Shown: positions 26,938 through 35,815, counted from the first letter of the stretch. The stretch is DNA of 62,007 bases from Firmicutes bacterium UBA6806 (GCA_002452745.1 DKFC01000033.1:1-62007), one strand, 5' to 3'. The notes: generated from the letters alone by a model not told the origin. Numbers and translations: made by a program.

Positions 26938-26971
26938 AAATCCCCGAGGTTCATTTGAACTTCGGGGATTT
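26938..26971. terminator. Bidirectional terminator
   Basis: AAATCCCCGAGGTTC and GAACTTCGGGGATTT form a 15-pair stem with one mismatch and an ATTT loop, between convergent DUF1015 and glutamine synthetase genes. Confidence 0.85.
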
Positions 26972-27023
26972 ATCGTTAACATGAGAATGCAACTTTAAAT
27001 TGATATCATTTGATCAAAGGATA

Positions 27024-28934
27024 TTAATCTTCTAAAATAATGAGATTTCTCTTATAATCCAAGTATTGTTTGGTCAAGAGAGTCATTGTTTCGTTCATTT
27101 TAATTTGAAGATCTGAAGCTGTTTGATAGTCTTGTGCGTCTAAGGCTTCTCTGATTCGCGTAAACAGAGATTTAGACGAAAGGGAATCTTTCATCAAGTA
27201 TGTCTTCAATGACTTGATTTTTTCCCAATTGACAACATCCAAATCAGATATTTCGTCATTTCCGTGCAATTTGCGCAAACGGCGAATTGTATTGACGTTT
27301 GTAGGGATGATTCTTTCTTTTAATTCTATAGACCACTCAGAGAGCATGAAAGCACGATACGATGCAATGATTTTATCTGTGAACACGCCGTTCTTTGTGA
27401 GTAAATGAACTTTATCAGCAAAGTGATCAAAGGCCACCAAGTTTTCATAAACGGTCTTTGGTGGAATTCCAAACAATTGATCTCTTTCTTCTGCTGAGAA
27501 ATCTTCAAAGACATCCTCTTCGCTTCTATAAGCACGGTCTTTTTCTAAATAGAAGTGCTCTTCGCCGTATGCTTTATTAAAGGCCTTTTCGATTTCAGGT
27601 AAGCTGAGTTTAGAGTCCAGTGTTGCTTTGATACCGTCTAAACCAGCTTGGCAAACAGCAGCTAATAACAGATAAGAGTTTGAATTAGGGTTTGGAGCTC
27701 TGAGTTCAAAACGCGTTGCATGTCTGCTCTTCATATCTCTGACTAAACCCACTAGAACAGTTCTGTTTCTCGATGGAACTTCTGGACTGTGACCGAGTGA
27801 AGAAACAATACAAACTGGTGCTTCAAATCCAGGTTTCAAGCGATTTAAACTGTCATTGGTTGAAGAGACAAACGGATTGATAACTTCATAGTTCTTAAGA
27901 AGGCCCATTAAAACACCGTAGCCGATTTTGCTCATAAAGGCTTCGTTCATGATCTTTGGAGCAAAGAGGTTCACGATTTTGCCACTTGTCAATTTCACAG
28001 CAGCGCCTATATGGTGATGCTCTCCGCTACCTGCAACGCCTTCAAGTGGTTTCGCTTGGAAAGTTACACTGAGGCCATTTTTTTCGAAGACGTCTTTGAT
28101 GATGTCTTTGGCAATAAGCTCTTTGTCGGCGGCAAGTAGAGTTTTGTCATATTTCCAGTCAATCTCAAGTTGTTCCATGACATGGGTAAAAATATTTGTT
28201 CCAGCGAGTTTAGACGAAACACCGCCAACTTCTTTGTGACCCATTTCAGGTTCAAATCCATATACTTCAAGGAGTTCAAGAGATTGCTCCAATGAGGTTC
28301 TAACTTGTCCGTAGGTTCTCTTCCAGTATTGTTCTTTTAGATTTTGAGAAGCTGATAATTTTTCGATATCAGTTTTTGTATCGGGTGTTTTAACCCAGAA
28401 TTCGAGCTCGGTAGCACTTGTGAGAACAACGTCTTCGATGTCGTCGGCACTGTTGATGTCATCGTATTCGTCGAGTAGAAAAGGATAGGTTCTAAACAGA
28501 GAGATAATCTCTGATTTAAAATTTGAAACGGCATTTTTTAAGACGCTTCTAGAACAAACTTCTTTGCCATCGTGAATTAGAAAGGCAGGGATTTGGAGTG
28601 TTCCGACGGGCTTTCCATCGCATGTCATGTTGCTGTAATTGTAGTCTACAACCCAGTTTGCATCTAAGTCTGGAATTAAATCAACTTTTGCATTGTTGAT
28701 AGTGGCGATTTCTGGTAGGTAAACAGAAGAACCGTCTGTCTGAAGGCCGCTCTCGAGAAAACCATCAACGTCGTCTAAAAACTGGCTTACTGGCACTTTT
28801 TCATCTGTATGATTATTTCCGAAATCCACAGCAAGTAATGAGACAAACTGAATTTCAGGATGTTGTTTTAACAAGTCCGTGAGTTTATCGTTGTTCTTAT
28901 CATGTTGTTCAATATGATATAATAAGCCTTTCAT
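27024..28934 (-). CDS. glnA: Glutamine synthetase, long clostridial form
   Basis: ATP-dependent enzyme of 636 residues that makes glutamine from glutamate and ammonia. Active-site motifs are ATELEFW (174-180), GSGEHHHIG (302-310), NRLKPGFEAP (364-373) and RFELRAPNPNSN (408-419). It is longer than the usual 440-470-residue GSI, with about 150 extra C-terminal residues predicted to be helical, and departs from the GSGMHxH consensus. It resembles the single long GS of several clostridia. No adenylylation Tyr motif of the enterobacterial kind is evident. AAGGAGG precedes the ATG. Confidence 0.88.
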   Translation of the reverse strand: MKGLLYHIEQHDKNNDKLTDLLKQHPEIQFVSLLAVDFGNNHTDEKVPVSQFLDDVDGFLESGLQTDGSSVYLPEIATINNAKVDLIPDLDANWVVDYNYSNMTCDGKPVGTLQIPAFLIHDGKEVCSRSVLKNAVSNFKSEIISLFRTYPFLLDEYDDINSADDIEDVVLTSATELEFWVKTPDTKTDIEKLSASQNLKEQYWKRTYGQVRTSLEQSLELLEVYGFEPEMGHKEVGGVSSKLAGTNIFTHVMEQLEIDWKYDKTLLAADKELIAKDIIKDVFEKNGLSVTFQAKPLEGVAGSGEHHHIGAAVKLTSGKIVNLFAPKIMNEAFMSKIGYGVLMGLLKNYEVINPFVSSTNDSLNRLKPGFEAPVCIVSSLGHSPEVPSRNRTVLVGLVRDMKSRHATRFELRAPNPNSNSYLLLAAVCQAGLDGIKATLDSKLSLPEIEKAFNKAYGEEHFYLEKDRAYRSEEDVFEDFSAEERDQLFGIPPKTVYENLVAFDHFADKVHLLTKNGVFTDKIIASYRAFMLSEWSIELKERIIPTNVNTIRRLRKLHGNDEISDLDVVNWEKIKSLKTYLMKDSLSSKSLFTRIREALDAQDYQTASDLQIKMNETMTLLTKQYLDYKRNLIILED

Positions 28935-28978
28935 ATATTCCTCCTTGGTTTGAATCTGACACCTTGATATAATGAATT

Positions 28979-29006
28979 ATTATAACATAAGTCAGTTAAA
29001 TGTAAA
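28979..29006 (-). promoter_or_regulatory. Promoter for glutamine synthetase
   Basis: On the minus strand TTTACA (29001-29006) and TATAAT (28979-28984), 16 bases apart. Confidence 0.65.
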
Positions 29007-29129
29007 GATTTATTTTTGCAAAATATAGCTTCAAGATGTTGTAAAATAATCTCTTCAAGAAAGTATTATCGAAATTTAATAATCAAGTATACAGAATAAT
29101 GTTCGTGTTTTTGTTGGATATCCCATTTT

Positions 29130-29371
29130 TTTGATTTTGATAGAATGCATATTGTAGTCGTCTTATACATGGGAAAACTGCAAAATCAACTCTTCTGGCA
29201 ATAGCCCCAAAAGTTGAGGTGCATAAAGAAGAGGAAGCCATTTGCTTTAAAGAGGGAAATCACTTCATTTTTATCGTGAATATTCGGGGATATTAGGCTT
29301 CGGATAAATTGGCGAAACAGATAGACATCAGTGCGATTGTACTATCCATGAAAAACGGATTTATGGTATAA
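29130..29371 (+). pseudogene. Possible decayed coding remnant in the glnA-ltaE gap
   Basis: The 484-base gap between glutamine synthetase and threonine aldolase has no intact gene. A frame running through 29171 reads GKTAKSTLLAIAPKVEVHKE and on to a TAG at 29294-29296, then continues in the same frame as ASDKLAKQIDISAIVLSMKN to a TAA at 29369-29371. A one-base shift upstream would join MHIVVVLYMGK from the ATG at 29145. This looks like protein sequence broken by one stop and one frameshift. No family is recognised, so it stays tentative. Confidence 0.25.
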
Positions 29372-29418
29372 TCATTATAGTATTTTTACGATTAGTATAA
29401 AAAGGATAAGGTGACGCT

Positions 29419-30438
29419 ATGAAATACTATGATTTTAGAAGTGATACTGTAACTCAGCCGACAGATCGTATGAGAGAAGTCATGGCAAATGCAATCGTCG
29501 GTGACGATGTCTATGAAGACGATCCCACTGTAAAAAAATTGGAAGCCATGAGTGCAGAAATCTTGGGAAAAGAGGCGGCACTTTTTGTACCGAGTGGTAC
29601 GTTTGGAAACCAACTTGCTATTTTGACGCATACAAAGCGCGGAGATGAAGTGATTTTAGGCCACGACTGCCATATCGTAATGCACGAAGTCGGTGCAGCC
29701 GCAGTTATCTCTGGCGTACAGCTGAGACAAGTTCCGACGGTAAATGGGAACATAAATCCGTCAGCAGTTGAAAAAATGATTCGTGAAAAGGACATCCATT
29801 ATCCGGATACGGGACTGATCTGCATGGAAAACGCACATTCAAACGGGACAGTTATTTCCGTTAAAAATATGTCAAAAATATATGATGTTGCCAAAAAACA
29901 TGATATTCCAGTTCATCTGGATGGTGCTAGAATTTTCAATGCCGCAAAAGCGCTTGATGTATCTCCAAATGAAATCGCATCACAGACTGACTCCGTTATG
30001 TTTTGTTTGAGCAAGGGACTCTGTGCGCCGGTGGGATCAATTTTAGCTGGCAGCCAAGACTTTGTGGAAAAGGCAAGAAAGATGAGAAAACTCATGGGTG
30101 GAGGTCTTCGACAAGTTGGGTTCCTTGCGGCGGCAGGAATCGTTGCACTTGAGGATATGGTCGATCACTTGACAGTGGATCACGAAAATGCTAAATATCT
30201 GGCTGAGAGACTCAGTGAAATTGAGAAAGTCGAGGTTCTAGACAGCAGATTGGATATCAACATGGTCTTCGTTAAATTTCATAAGGAAGTTGAAGCGGAG
30301 CATTTTGTGGAGACATTACTTGGAAAAGGTATTAAAATCAATGGTCCTGAAGAAGGTGAATACCGTTTTGTCACCAATTATTGGACTGACAGAGCAAGTG
30401 TTGACAATTTGGTGGATGCCATCAAAAACTATATTTAG
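29419..30438 (+). CDS. ltaE: Low-specificity L-threonine aldolase
   Basis: PLP enzyme of 339 residues that splits L-threonine (and allo-threonine) into glycine and acetaldehyde. The N-terminal YDFRSDTVTQPT, the His-stacking segment and the PLP lysine in FCLSKGLCAPVGS (about 199) match the family. A TATAAT (29366-29371) with a preceding TG serves as an extended -10; its -35 is weak. Together with the SDR at 18232 it suggests active threonine/glycine metabolism. Followed after nine bases by an unrecognised gene. Confidence 0.94.
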   Translation: MKYYDFRSDTVTQPTDRMREVMANAIVGDDVYEDDPTVKKLEAMSAEILGKEAALFVPSGTFGNQLAILTHTKRGDEVILGHDCHIVMHEVGAAAVISGVQLRQVPTVNGNINPSAVEKMIREKDIHYPDTGLICMENAHSNGTVISVKNMSKIYDVAKKHDIPVHLDGARIFNAAKALDVSPNEIASQTDSVMFCLSKGLCAPVGSILAGSQDFVEKARKMRKLMGGGLRQVGFLAAAGIVALEDMVDHLTVDHENAKYLAERLSEIEKVEVLDSRLDINMVFVKFHKEVEAEHFVETLLGKGIKINGPEEGEYRFVTNYWTDRASVDNLVDAIKNYI

Positions 30439-30447
30439 GGGGAACAG

Positions 30448-31035
30448 ATGAATTACAACATTGAAGATCTAAAAGAGGCGGTTGAAAGACTGGAAGAAGC
30501 TCTTTTGGCACATGAGGCTGAAGATGTTGATATGTGTGTAAGGCTCATAAAAAATATATCTGGTCAAATAAAAAATGATTACTGGGCCAATCACGTTGAA
30601 GCTGATAACATCGTAATCCAGCCAGTGCCGAGCCAAAATCACGAATATAAAATTATCAACACCATTGAGTTTCTCTATAAACCCATGCACTTTACAGACA
30701 TCTATGAGGGCAACGAAATAGAATACTTTGCAAAAGAGCGGTCGGAAGAACTCATGGAGTCGGGGACAATGGAAGATCATAATCAATTCTGGTCGTCTCA
30801 TGAAATTATCTTTGGAAATGTCTACGGTTCTCTACCTTCTGAGTTGCTATCAGCAGATAAGACCTCAAAGCTCTTGAGATGTGGATGGAAAAAAGCGAAT
30901 GTGGACGTTGTTGAATTTGAAGAGGGCACCACTGAGGCGAGAATTAGAGAGATTGCGGATTTTAAATACAGACACTATATCATCATCAAAGAAATTGAAA
31001 CAAGTTCGTTTTTATTGCTTCGTTACAATTTCTGA
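30448..31035 (+). CDS. Hypothetical protein
   Basis: Not recognised. A soluble, acidic protein of 195 residues without signal peptide or membrane helix. The first 50 residues look helical (EDLKEAVERLEEALLAHE), the rest alternates strands and helices, and the C-terminus FKYRHYIIIKEIE..FLLLRYNF is strand-rich. GGGGG before the ATG and a nine-base gap from ltaE indicate co-transcription with the aldolase; the pseudouridine synthase gene follows 30 bases later. Confidence 0.7.
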   Translation: MNYNIEDLKEAVERLEEALLAHEAEDVDMCVRLIKNISGQIKNDYWANHVEADNIVIQPVPSQNHEYKIINTIEFLYKPMHFTDIYEGNEIEYFAKERSEELMESGTMEDHNQFWSSHEIIFGNVYGSLPSELLSADKTSKLLRCGWKKANVDVVEFEEGTTEARIREIADFKYRHYIIIKEIETSSFLLLRYNF

Positions 31036-31065
31036 TAAAAGCGATCATAACAACTGAGGAAGCAT

Positions 31066-31977
31066 ATGTTTATTAATAATGAAACCCTTAAACTTGAATA
31101 CATGGTCGAAGAGGCTGACGATGGTCTAAAAGTGATTGACGTTTTGGCAACGAGTATGAACATTTCAAGTCGATTGATTAGAAAATGCAAAAACAATCAC
31201 AATATTTTACTGAATGGACGAGATGGCTCTGTAAACCGCCAGGTTAAAGAGGGCGATATAATCGGTTTGATGCTGGACCATGACGAAAATACATTTGAAC
31301 CAAATGATATTTCCATAGAGATTTTATACGAAGATGCAGATATGCTGGTGGTAAATAAGCCCCCTTTTCTAGTGGTTCATCCTACAAAGGGGCATCCAGA
31401 GGGGACTTTGGCAAATGCCATATCACATCATCAATATAAGGCAGGGCAAGACTACAAGGCTAGATTTATCAATCGCCTCGACAGAGATACTTCTGGAGTT
31501 GTTTTAATTGCAAAAAATGCGTTTGCACAGCAGGTAATTTCTGAACAGATGCAGGCGAATGAAGTGGATAAGAATTATTACGCAGTCGTAAATGGCGTGA
31601 TAAAAGCGGATAGAGGGACAGTCAACGAACCCATAGAACGTGCTGAGGAAGGTGATGTGCTTCGCATTGTCAGACCAGACGGATTACCTTCTATTACACA
31701 CTATGAAGTGGTGGAGCGTTTTAAAGAGCACACTTTTGTAAAGTTAAGACTTGAAACGGGCAGAACGCATCAAATCAGAGTTCACTTGGCCCATATCGGT
31801 CATGGCATTGTTGGCGATCACTTGTATGGAACGGTGACAGAGCTCATCAATCGTCAAGCGCTTCACTGTTTTGAAATGTCTTTTAGGAAAGCAAGAGGTG
31901 GCACACCTACACGGGTGATAGCTCCTATTCCAGAAGATATAGATAAACTATTAAAACATCTCCGTGAACATTTGTAA
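31066..31977 (+). CDS. RluA/RluD family 23S rRNA pseudouridine synthase
   Basis: Enzyme of 303 residues that isomerises uridine to pseudouridine in RNA. An N-terminal S4-like RNA-binding segment (about 10-75) precedes the catalytic domain, where RLDRDTSGVVL (about 136-146) carries the catalytic Asp and LETGRTHQIRVHL is the conserved C-terminal motif. The exact target cannot be assigned among RluA, RluC and RluD types. Its 3-prime end overlaps the -35 box of the 6S RNA promoter. Confidence 0.92.
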   Translation: MFINNETLKLEYMVEEADDGLKVIDVLATSMNISSRLIRKCKNNHNILLNGRDGSVNRQVKEGDIIGLMLDHDENTFEPNDISIEILYEDADMLVVNKPPFLVVHPTKGHPEGTLANAISHHQYKAGQDYKARFINRLDRDTSGVVLIAKNAFAQQVISEQMQANEVDKNYYAVVNGVIKADRGTVNEPIERAEEGDVLRIVRPDGLPSITHYEVVERFKEHTFVKLRLETGRTHQIRVHLAHIGHGIVGDHLYGTVTELINRQALHCFEMSFRKARGGTPTRVIAPIPEDIDKLLKHLREHL

Positions 31978-32000
31978 AATGGCTCAAAAGGTGCTATAAT
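31972..32000 (+). promoter_or_regulatory. Promoter of the 6S-like RNA
   Basis: TTGTAA (31972-31977) and an extended -10 TGCTATAAT ending at 32000, with a 17-base spacer. The -35 lies over the stop codon of the pseudouridine synthase gene. Confidence 0.7.
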
Positions 32001-32007
32001 TGTATAA

Positions 32008-32226
32008 AGTGTTCTGGGATGTTGGTCGCCTTTTAAATTCAACCACTGTTTATTCGTAGGGAGAACGTGTTCTACTGCGTATGACAAGCTGCATATTGGT
32101 AGAAGTCAGAAACAGAAGATAGTCCACCCACCTTTTGGGGTGTGGTGTGAGATTTATTGGGTGACGGCATTCTGGGCATCCATCTTAGATGATAAATTCT
32201 CAATTGTATGATTGAGAATTTTTTTA
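32008..32226 (+). ncRNA. ssrS: 6S RNA (sigma-factor RNA polymerase regulator)
   Basis: About 200 bases fold like 6S RNA. The closing stem pairs GGGATGTT (32017-32024) with GGCATTCT (32167-32174), and GTCGCC pairs with GGTGAC just inside, using G-U pairs. The same GATGTT/GGCAT pairing closes E. coli 6S. An inner hairpin CCCACC-TTTT-GGGGTG occupies the expected position near the 3-prime side, and the 5-prime arm ends in an open region that would mimic a melted promoter. It has its own promoter and an intrinsic terminator (32195-32226). 6S RNA binds the housekeeping RNA polymerase in stationary phase. Exact ends are estimates. Confidence 0.7.
32195..32226 (+). terminator. Terminator of the 6S-like RNA
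   Basis: AATTCTCAAT and ATTGAGAATT pair around TGTATG, followed by TTTTT. Confidence 0.85.
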
Positions 32227-32344
32227 TGCCCATTTTTGAAAAAAACCATAGCATGTTATGGGTTTTACCGCCAATTTTCAAACAATTTAATCAATCAATG
32301 TGTTCAGCTATTTAGGGATTGATGAAGTAATCTGGATGAAGCTG

Positions 32345-32373
32345 TTGACAAAACCTTTTTCAAAAAATACAAT
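32345..32373 (+). promoter_or_regulatory. Promoter for the sigma-54 activator
   Basis: Consensus TTGACA (32345-32350) and TACAAT (32368-32373) with a 17-base spacer, about 44 bases before the ATG. The activator is thus made by the housekeeping sigma factor. The stretch from the 6S terminator to here also has a long A/T hairpin (TTGAAAA near 32229 with TTTTCAA near 32277). Confidence 0.75.
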
Positions 32374-32416
32374 AGTTCTCAATACCAAATGATGACGAAC
32401 TGGCATTGGGGGAAAA

Positions 32417-34414
32417 ATGAAGCGAATTGTATTGATAGCATTTAAAAAGTTCACGAAAGAACACTATTTAAAAAAGTTAAATGAATTCTTGGGAAAATAT
32501 GTAACTGTCGAAGGATTCAGTGTGGAAGAGGGCATCAATGATATAGGTGTGGCTGATTTAGTGTTGTTTACTGGTCTGGGTGTTGCAGAACCCTTCAAGA
32601 AGAAAATTATGGAGAATACTGAAATTATTTATATGAGGCGAACTTACACAAAGCAGAGCATCAAGAAACTCTTGGAGATTCCAAGTGGAACAACAGCCAT
32701 GTTTGTCTGTAATGAAATGATTTCGGCAGTTGAAAGTATTTCAATTTTGAACTCAATTGGCATAAAACACATTGACTTAGTGCCTGTGTATCCCAACATG
32801 GAGATTGTGCCGAATTTGAAATATGCCATTACACCAGCTCAAATAGAATATGTTCCTGAGGGTGTGGAACATATTGTGGATATAGGATGGCGGGTTATAG
32901 ACACAGCTACGATGATTGATCTTGTGACTAAACTTGGAATTGTCAACAAGGCCATTAACAATGAAATCGCCATGCGCCAGAAAGAGATTATGCCCATTAA
33001 CTTTGGACTTCAATACATGTTTGAAAATTCCAATATGGTGCTGGAGATGACCAATGAAGGGGTTGTCTATACGGATGAAGAGTTTATGATAAACGACTAT
33101 AATGACTCTATGATGAAGATTATTCCCATGACTCAGTACATTGGAACCAACATATTCGGCAGCATCATTCCCCATGAAAACGCCCCTGTTTTTGAAAAAA
33201 GCGGCATAGTGAATAAAGTGCTGTTCAAGCATCCGATTTTTGAAAAGACCTTTGAGGTGACTAAGAAGCCACTGACAGTGGATGAAAGGCGCTATGGCTA
33301 TATTTTTCTTATTGAAGATGTCAGTGAAGTGAAGGCTTTGGAGGTTCGGCTGAAAGAACTTCACATCTCCAGAGGCTATGTGACAAAGTATAGTTTTGAA
33401 GATATTCTTGGCGAGAGTGAAGCTATTGAGAGCTGTAAGGCAAAAGCGAAGAAAATTGCAGTTTCAGACAACGTCGTGTTGCTCATTGGCGAAAGTGGCA
33501 CGGGAAAGGAACTCTTTGCACAGTCCATTCATAATGCGTCGCTTAGAAAAAACGAGCCTTTTTTGGCCATAAACTGCTCTGCCCTCTATCCTCAACTGCT
33601 TGAGAGTGAACTTTTTGGCTATGAGGAAGGTGCTTTCTCCGGGGCGAAGAAGGGCGGGAAAAAAGGTCTTTTTGAACTGGCCGATAAAGGGACGCTTTTT
33701 TTAGATGAAATTGGTGAGCTTCCTATGAGTGTGCAGGCGAAATTCTTGAGAATTCTTCAAGAAAAAGAGCTGATTCGAGTGGGTGGGTCTGAAATTATAA
33801 CGGTGGATGTTCGCATTATTGCAGCAACCAACAGGCGACTTACAAAGCTCATAGAGGAGAAGAAGTTCAGAAAGGACTTATACTACAGGCTCAGTATATT
33901 TCCGCTCTTGATTCCAACTTTAAAAGAGCGGCGTGAAGATATCTTATATCTGATAGACCGGTTTATGAAGGACTGCAAGGCAGAAGAAAAGGTACTCAGT
34001 AGTGAGCTTATGCATTTTTTAATTCACTATTCTTGGCCTGGCAACATACGGGAGTTGAAGAACTGTATTGAATACATGGCATTTATGGGAGAAAAGTTTT
34101 TGGATATGCCCGATTTGCCGCCGTCAATCATCCTTGAAGAGTCATCGAATCAACAGACAATTTGCAAAGAGGTGCAATTTCCAGACCTTATAGGTGCTGA
34201 ATCAGAGGTGGCTTATTTTATATTAAAGACTCTGAGTTTTAAGGCCATGGGAAGGCGTGCTTTACTGGATGAGGCTGATAAAATAGGGTATGCTGTCTCA
34301 GAATACAAAGTGCGAAGTGTGATGGCTTATCTGACTAAAAATGGATTTATAGCGTATGAGACCGGCAGAAAAGGGGCTGTTTTAACGGAAGCGGGCAGGG
34401 CGCTTATTCGATAA
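32417..34414 (+). CDS. Sigma-54-dependent transcriptional activator with PrpR-type sensor and winged-helix-like C-terminus
   Basis: Protein of 665 residues. The N-terminal 180 residues resemble the PrpR_N sensor domain; a PAS-like region follows (about 195-310). The AAA+ core (about 330-560) has Walker A GESGTGKE (about 357-364), the sigma-54 contact loop GAFSGA (a variant of GAFTGA, about 404-409) and Walker B GTLFLDEIGELP. The C-terminus (about 590-665) lacks an obvious Fis-type helix-turn-helix and instead reads like a winged helix ending TKNGFIAYETGRKGAVLTEA. It should activate the -24/-12 promoter at 34631 before the amidohydrolase and transporter genes. Confidence 0.88.
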   Translation: MKRIVLIAFKKFTKEHYLKKLNEFLGKYVTVEGFSVEEGINDIGVADLVLFTGLGVAEPFKKKIMENTEIIYMRRTYTKQSIKKLLEIPSGTTAMFVCNEMISAVESISILNSIGIKHIDLVPVYPNMEIVPNLKYAITPAQIEYVPEGVEHIVDIGWRVIDTATMIDLVTKLGIVNKAINNEIAMRQKEIMPINFGLQYMFENSNMVLEMTNEGVVYTDEEFMINDYNDSMMKIIPMTQYIGTNIFGSIIPHENAPVFEKSGIVNKVLFKHPIFEKTFEVTKKPLTVDERRYGYIFLIEDVSEVKALEVRLKELHISRGYVTKYSFEDILGESEAIESCKAKAKKIAVSDNVVLLIGESGTGKELFAQSIHNASLRKNEPFLAINCSALYPQLLESELFGYEEGAFSGAKKGGKKGLFELADKGTLFLDEIGELPMSVQAKFLRILQEKELIRVGGSEIITVDVRIIAATNRRLTKLIEEKKFRKDLYYRLSIFPLLIPTLKERREDILYLIDRFMKDCKAEEKVLSSELMHFLIHYSWPGNIRELKNCIEYMAFMGEKFLDMPDLPPSIILEESSNQQTICKEVQFPDLIGAESEVAYFILKTLSFKAMGRRALLDEADKIGYAVSEYKVRSVMAYLTKNGFIAYETGRKGAVLTEAGRALIR

Positions 34415-34441
34415 TTATAGGGATGAATTTGGTTTGGTTTT

Positions 34442-34468
34442 GGGATGATTTCACCCTTAAATCATCCC
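34442..34468. promoter_or_regulatory. Palindrome, candidate upstream activating site
   Basis: GGGATGATTT and AAATCATCCC are perfect complements seven bases apart, about 165 bases upstream of the -24/-12 promoter. No T run follows, so it is a poor terminator. A second inverted pair, TGCCTTTAT (34483-34491) and ATAAAGGCA (34587-34595), brackets the region. Either could bind the activator. Confidence 0.4.
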
Positions 34469-34630
34469 TAAGAGTCAAGATATGCCTTTATCATGAAAAC
34501 GCATATGGATAAAATTCAAATTAGGAATTTTCTTTTTAAATCGCGAATTGGGTCTGAAAGACTTAATTTTAGCGATTTTTGTTTTTATAAAGGCAAAGAA
34601 AACATCAAATTGATTTTGCATATTAACAAT

Positions 34631-34646
34631 TGGCATGGTTATTGCT
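34631..34646 (+). promoter_or_regulatory. Sigma-54 (-24/-12) promoter
   Basis: TGGCAT and TTGCT place the GG (34632-34633) and GC (34644-34645) exactly ten bases apart, matching the sigma-54 consensus. It lies about 40 bases before the amidohydrolase start and just downstream of the sigma-54 activator gene. Confidence 0.8.
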
Positions 34647-34684
34647 CTTATACAATCACACTAAAATGATAGGAGGTGTGATGA

Positions 34685-35785
34685 ATGGATGAAAAGTATG
34701 TTGTAGAGACGTATAAGCATCTGCACTCTATACCGGAGAAGGCACTGATAGAAAAAGAGACTGGAAAGTACATTGCAGCAGCACTAAAGTCATTTGGATA
34801 TGAAGTGAAGGAAAACTTTGCGGGGACTGCTGTAAAGGGAGAACTGGGTTCAGGTGTTCCCGGACCAGTGCTGGCTGTCAGAGCAGATATGGATGCACTC
34901 GAATTCTTTATTGATGGAAGGGAACAGATGATTCACGCTTGCGGGCATGATGCCAATTCATCAATGGTGCTGGCAGCGGCTAAGAAATTGTCCGAACAAG
35001 GTTTTGAAAAGGGAAGGCTCATCTTTATCTTTCAGCCTGCTGAGGAAACTGGCGAAGGGGCTATTATGGTCAGCAAGAGCGGTCTACTAGACGAAGTGGA
35101 AGAAATGGTTGGTATACACTTGAGACCTATTGCAGAAGCTAGGGTTGGAGAGGCAACTCCCGCACTTTGCCACGGCGCTTCCCGCATGATGGCGTTCAAG
35201 ATAACAGGTAGAGCGTCTCACGGGGCTAGACTGCATCTCGGTGTAAATGCAATTGATGCAGCGGCACTTGCGGTGAACGCAGTAAATGCAGTTAGGGTAG
35301 ATCCTAGAGTTTCTCATTCTGCAAAAGTCACTGGCATCTACAGTGAGGGAACAGCGTTTAACATTATTCCTGAAGTTGTACATTTGAAACTCGATTTGCG
35401 TGCTCAGACAAATGAAGTGATGGACACCTTAGCAGAAGGCGTTGAAAACGCAGTGAAAGCGAGTGTCCAGTCAAATGGGGCTGTGGCAGAAATGACAATG
35501 AACCATGGGCTACCTGCATCGGATTACGATGGAGCGTTGATTGAAATTGCCAGAGAATCCATTGAGGAAATTCTCGGCAGCTCAATGGAGCCAATTGTAA
35601 CACCGGGAGGTGAAGATTTCCATTACTATCATGAAATGCTGGGGATCAAAACAGCTTACATTGGTATTGGTGCTGACTTGACGCCAGGACTTCACAGACC
35701 TGAGATGGCTTTTGACTTAAAGGCACTTGAAAATGGTGAAGAGATACTTGTTAGATTTATAGAAAAGAGATTGGGAAAAAAATAG
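34685..35785 (+). CDS. M20 family metallopeptidase / amidohydrolase
   Basis: Zinc-dependent hydrolase of 366 residues of the M20D type (hippurate, N-acyl-amino-acid or aminobenzoyl-glutamate hydrolases). The metal site is visible: RADMDALEF (about 66-74), HACGHDAN (about 85-92), FQPAEETGEGA (about 118-128) and the late GGEDFHYY (about 307-314). AGGAGG precedes the ATG by eight bases. It shares the sigma-54 promoter with the transporter gene 30 bases downstream, so together they likely import and cleave an acylated amino acid or dipeptide. Confidence 0.9.
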   Translation: MDEKYVVETYKHLHSIPEKALIEKETGKYIAAALKSFGYEVKENFAGTAVKGELGSGVPGPVLAVRADMDALEFFIDGREQMIHACGHDANSSMVLAAAKKLSEQGFEKGRLIFIFQPAEETGEGAIMVSKSGLLDEVEEMVGIHLRPIAEARVGEATPALCHGASRMMAFKITGRASHGARLHLGVNAIDAAALAVNAVNAVRVDPRVSHSAKVTGIYSEGTAFNIIPEVVHLKLDLRAQTNEVMDTLAEGVENAVKASVQSNGAVAEMTMNHGLPASDYDGALIEIARESIEEILGSSMEPIVTPGGEDFHYYHEMLGIKTAYIGIGADLTPGLHRPEMAFDLKALENGEEILVRFIEKRLGKK

Positions 35786-35815
35786 GCATCGAAAGAGATG
35801 CAGTGGGGGGATAAC

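Noticed and set aside
32100..32160. RNase P RNA suggested by an ACAGAAGATAGTCC-like stretch
   Set aside because: The universal RNase P core (GAGGAAAGTCC and the 3-prime ACAGAA) is not present in the right order, and the whole transcript fits 6S better.
32777..33364. 195-residue minus-strand frame inside the sigma-54 activator
   Set aside because: Lies fully antisense to a well-supported gene, has no Shine-Dalgarno and a composition typical of a shadow frame.
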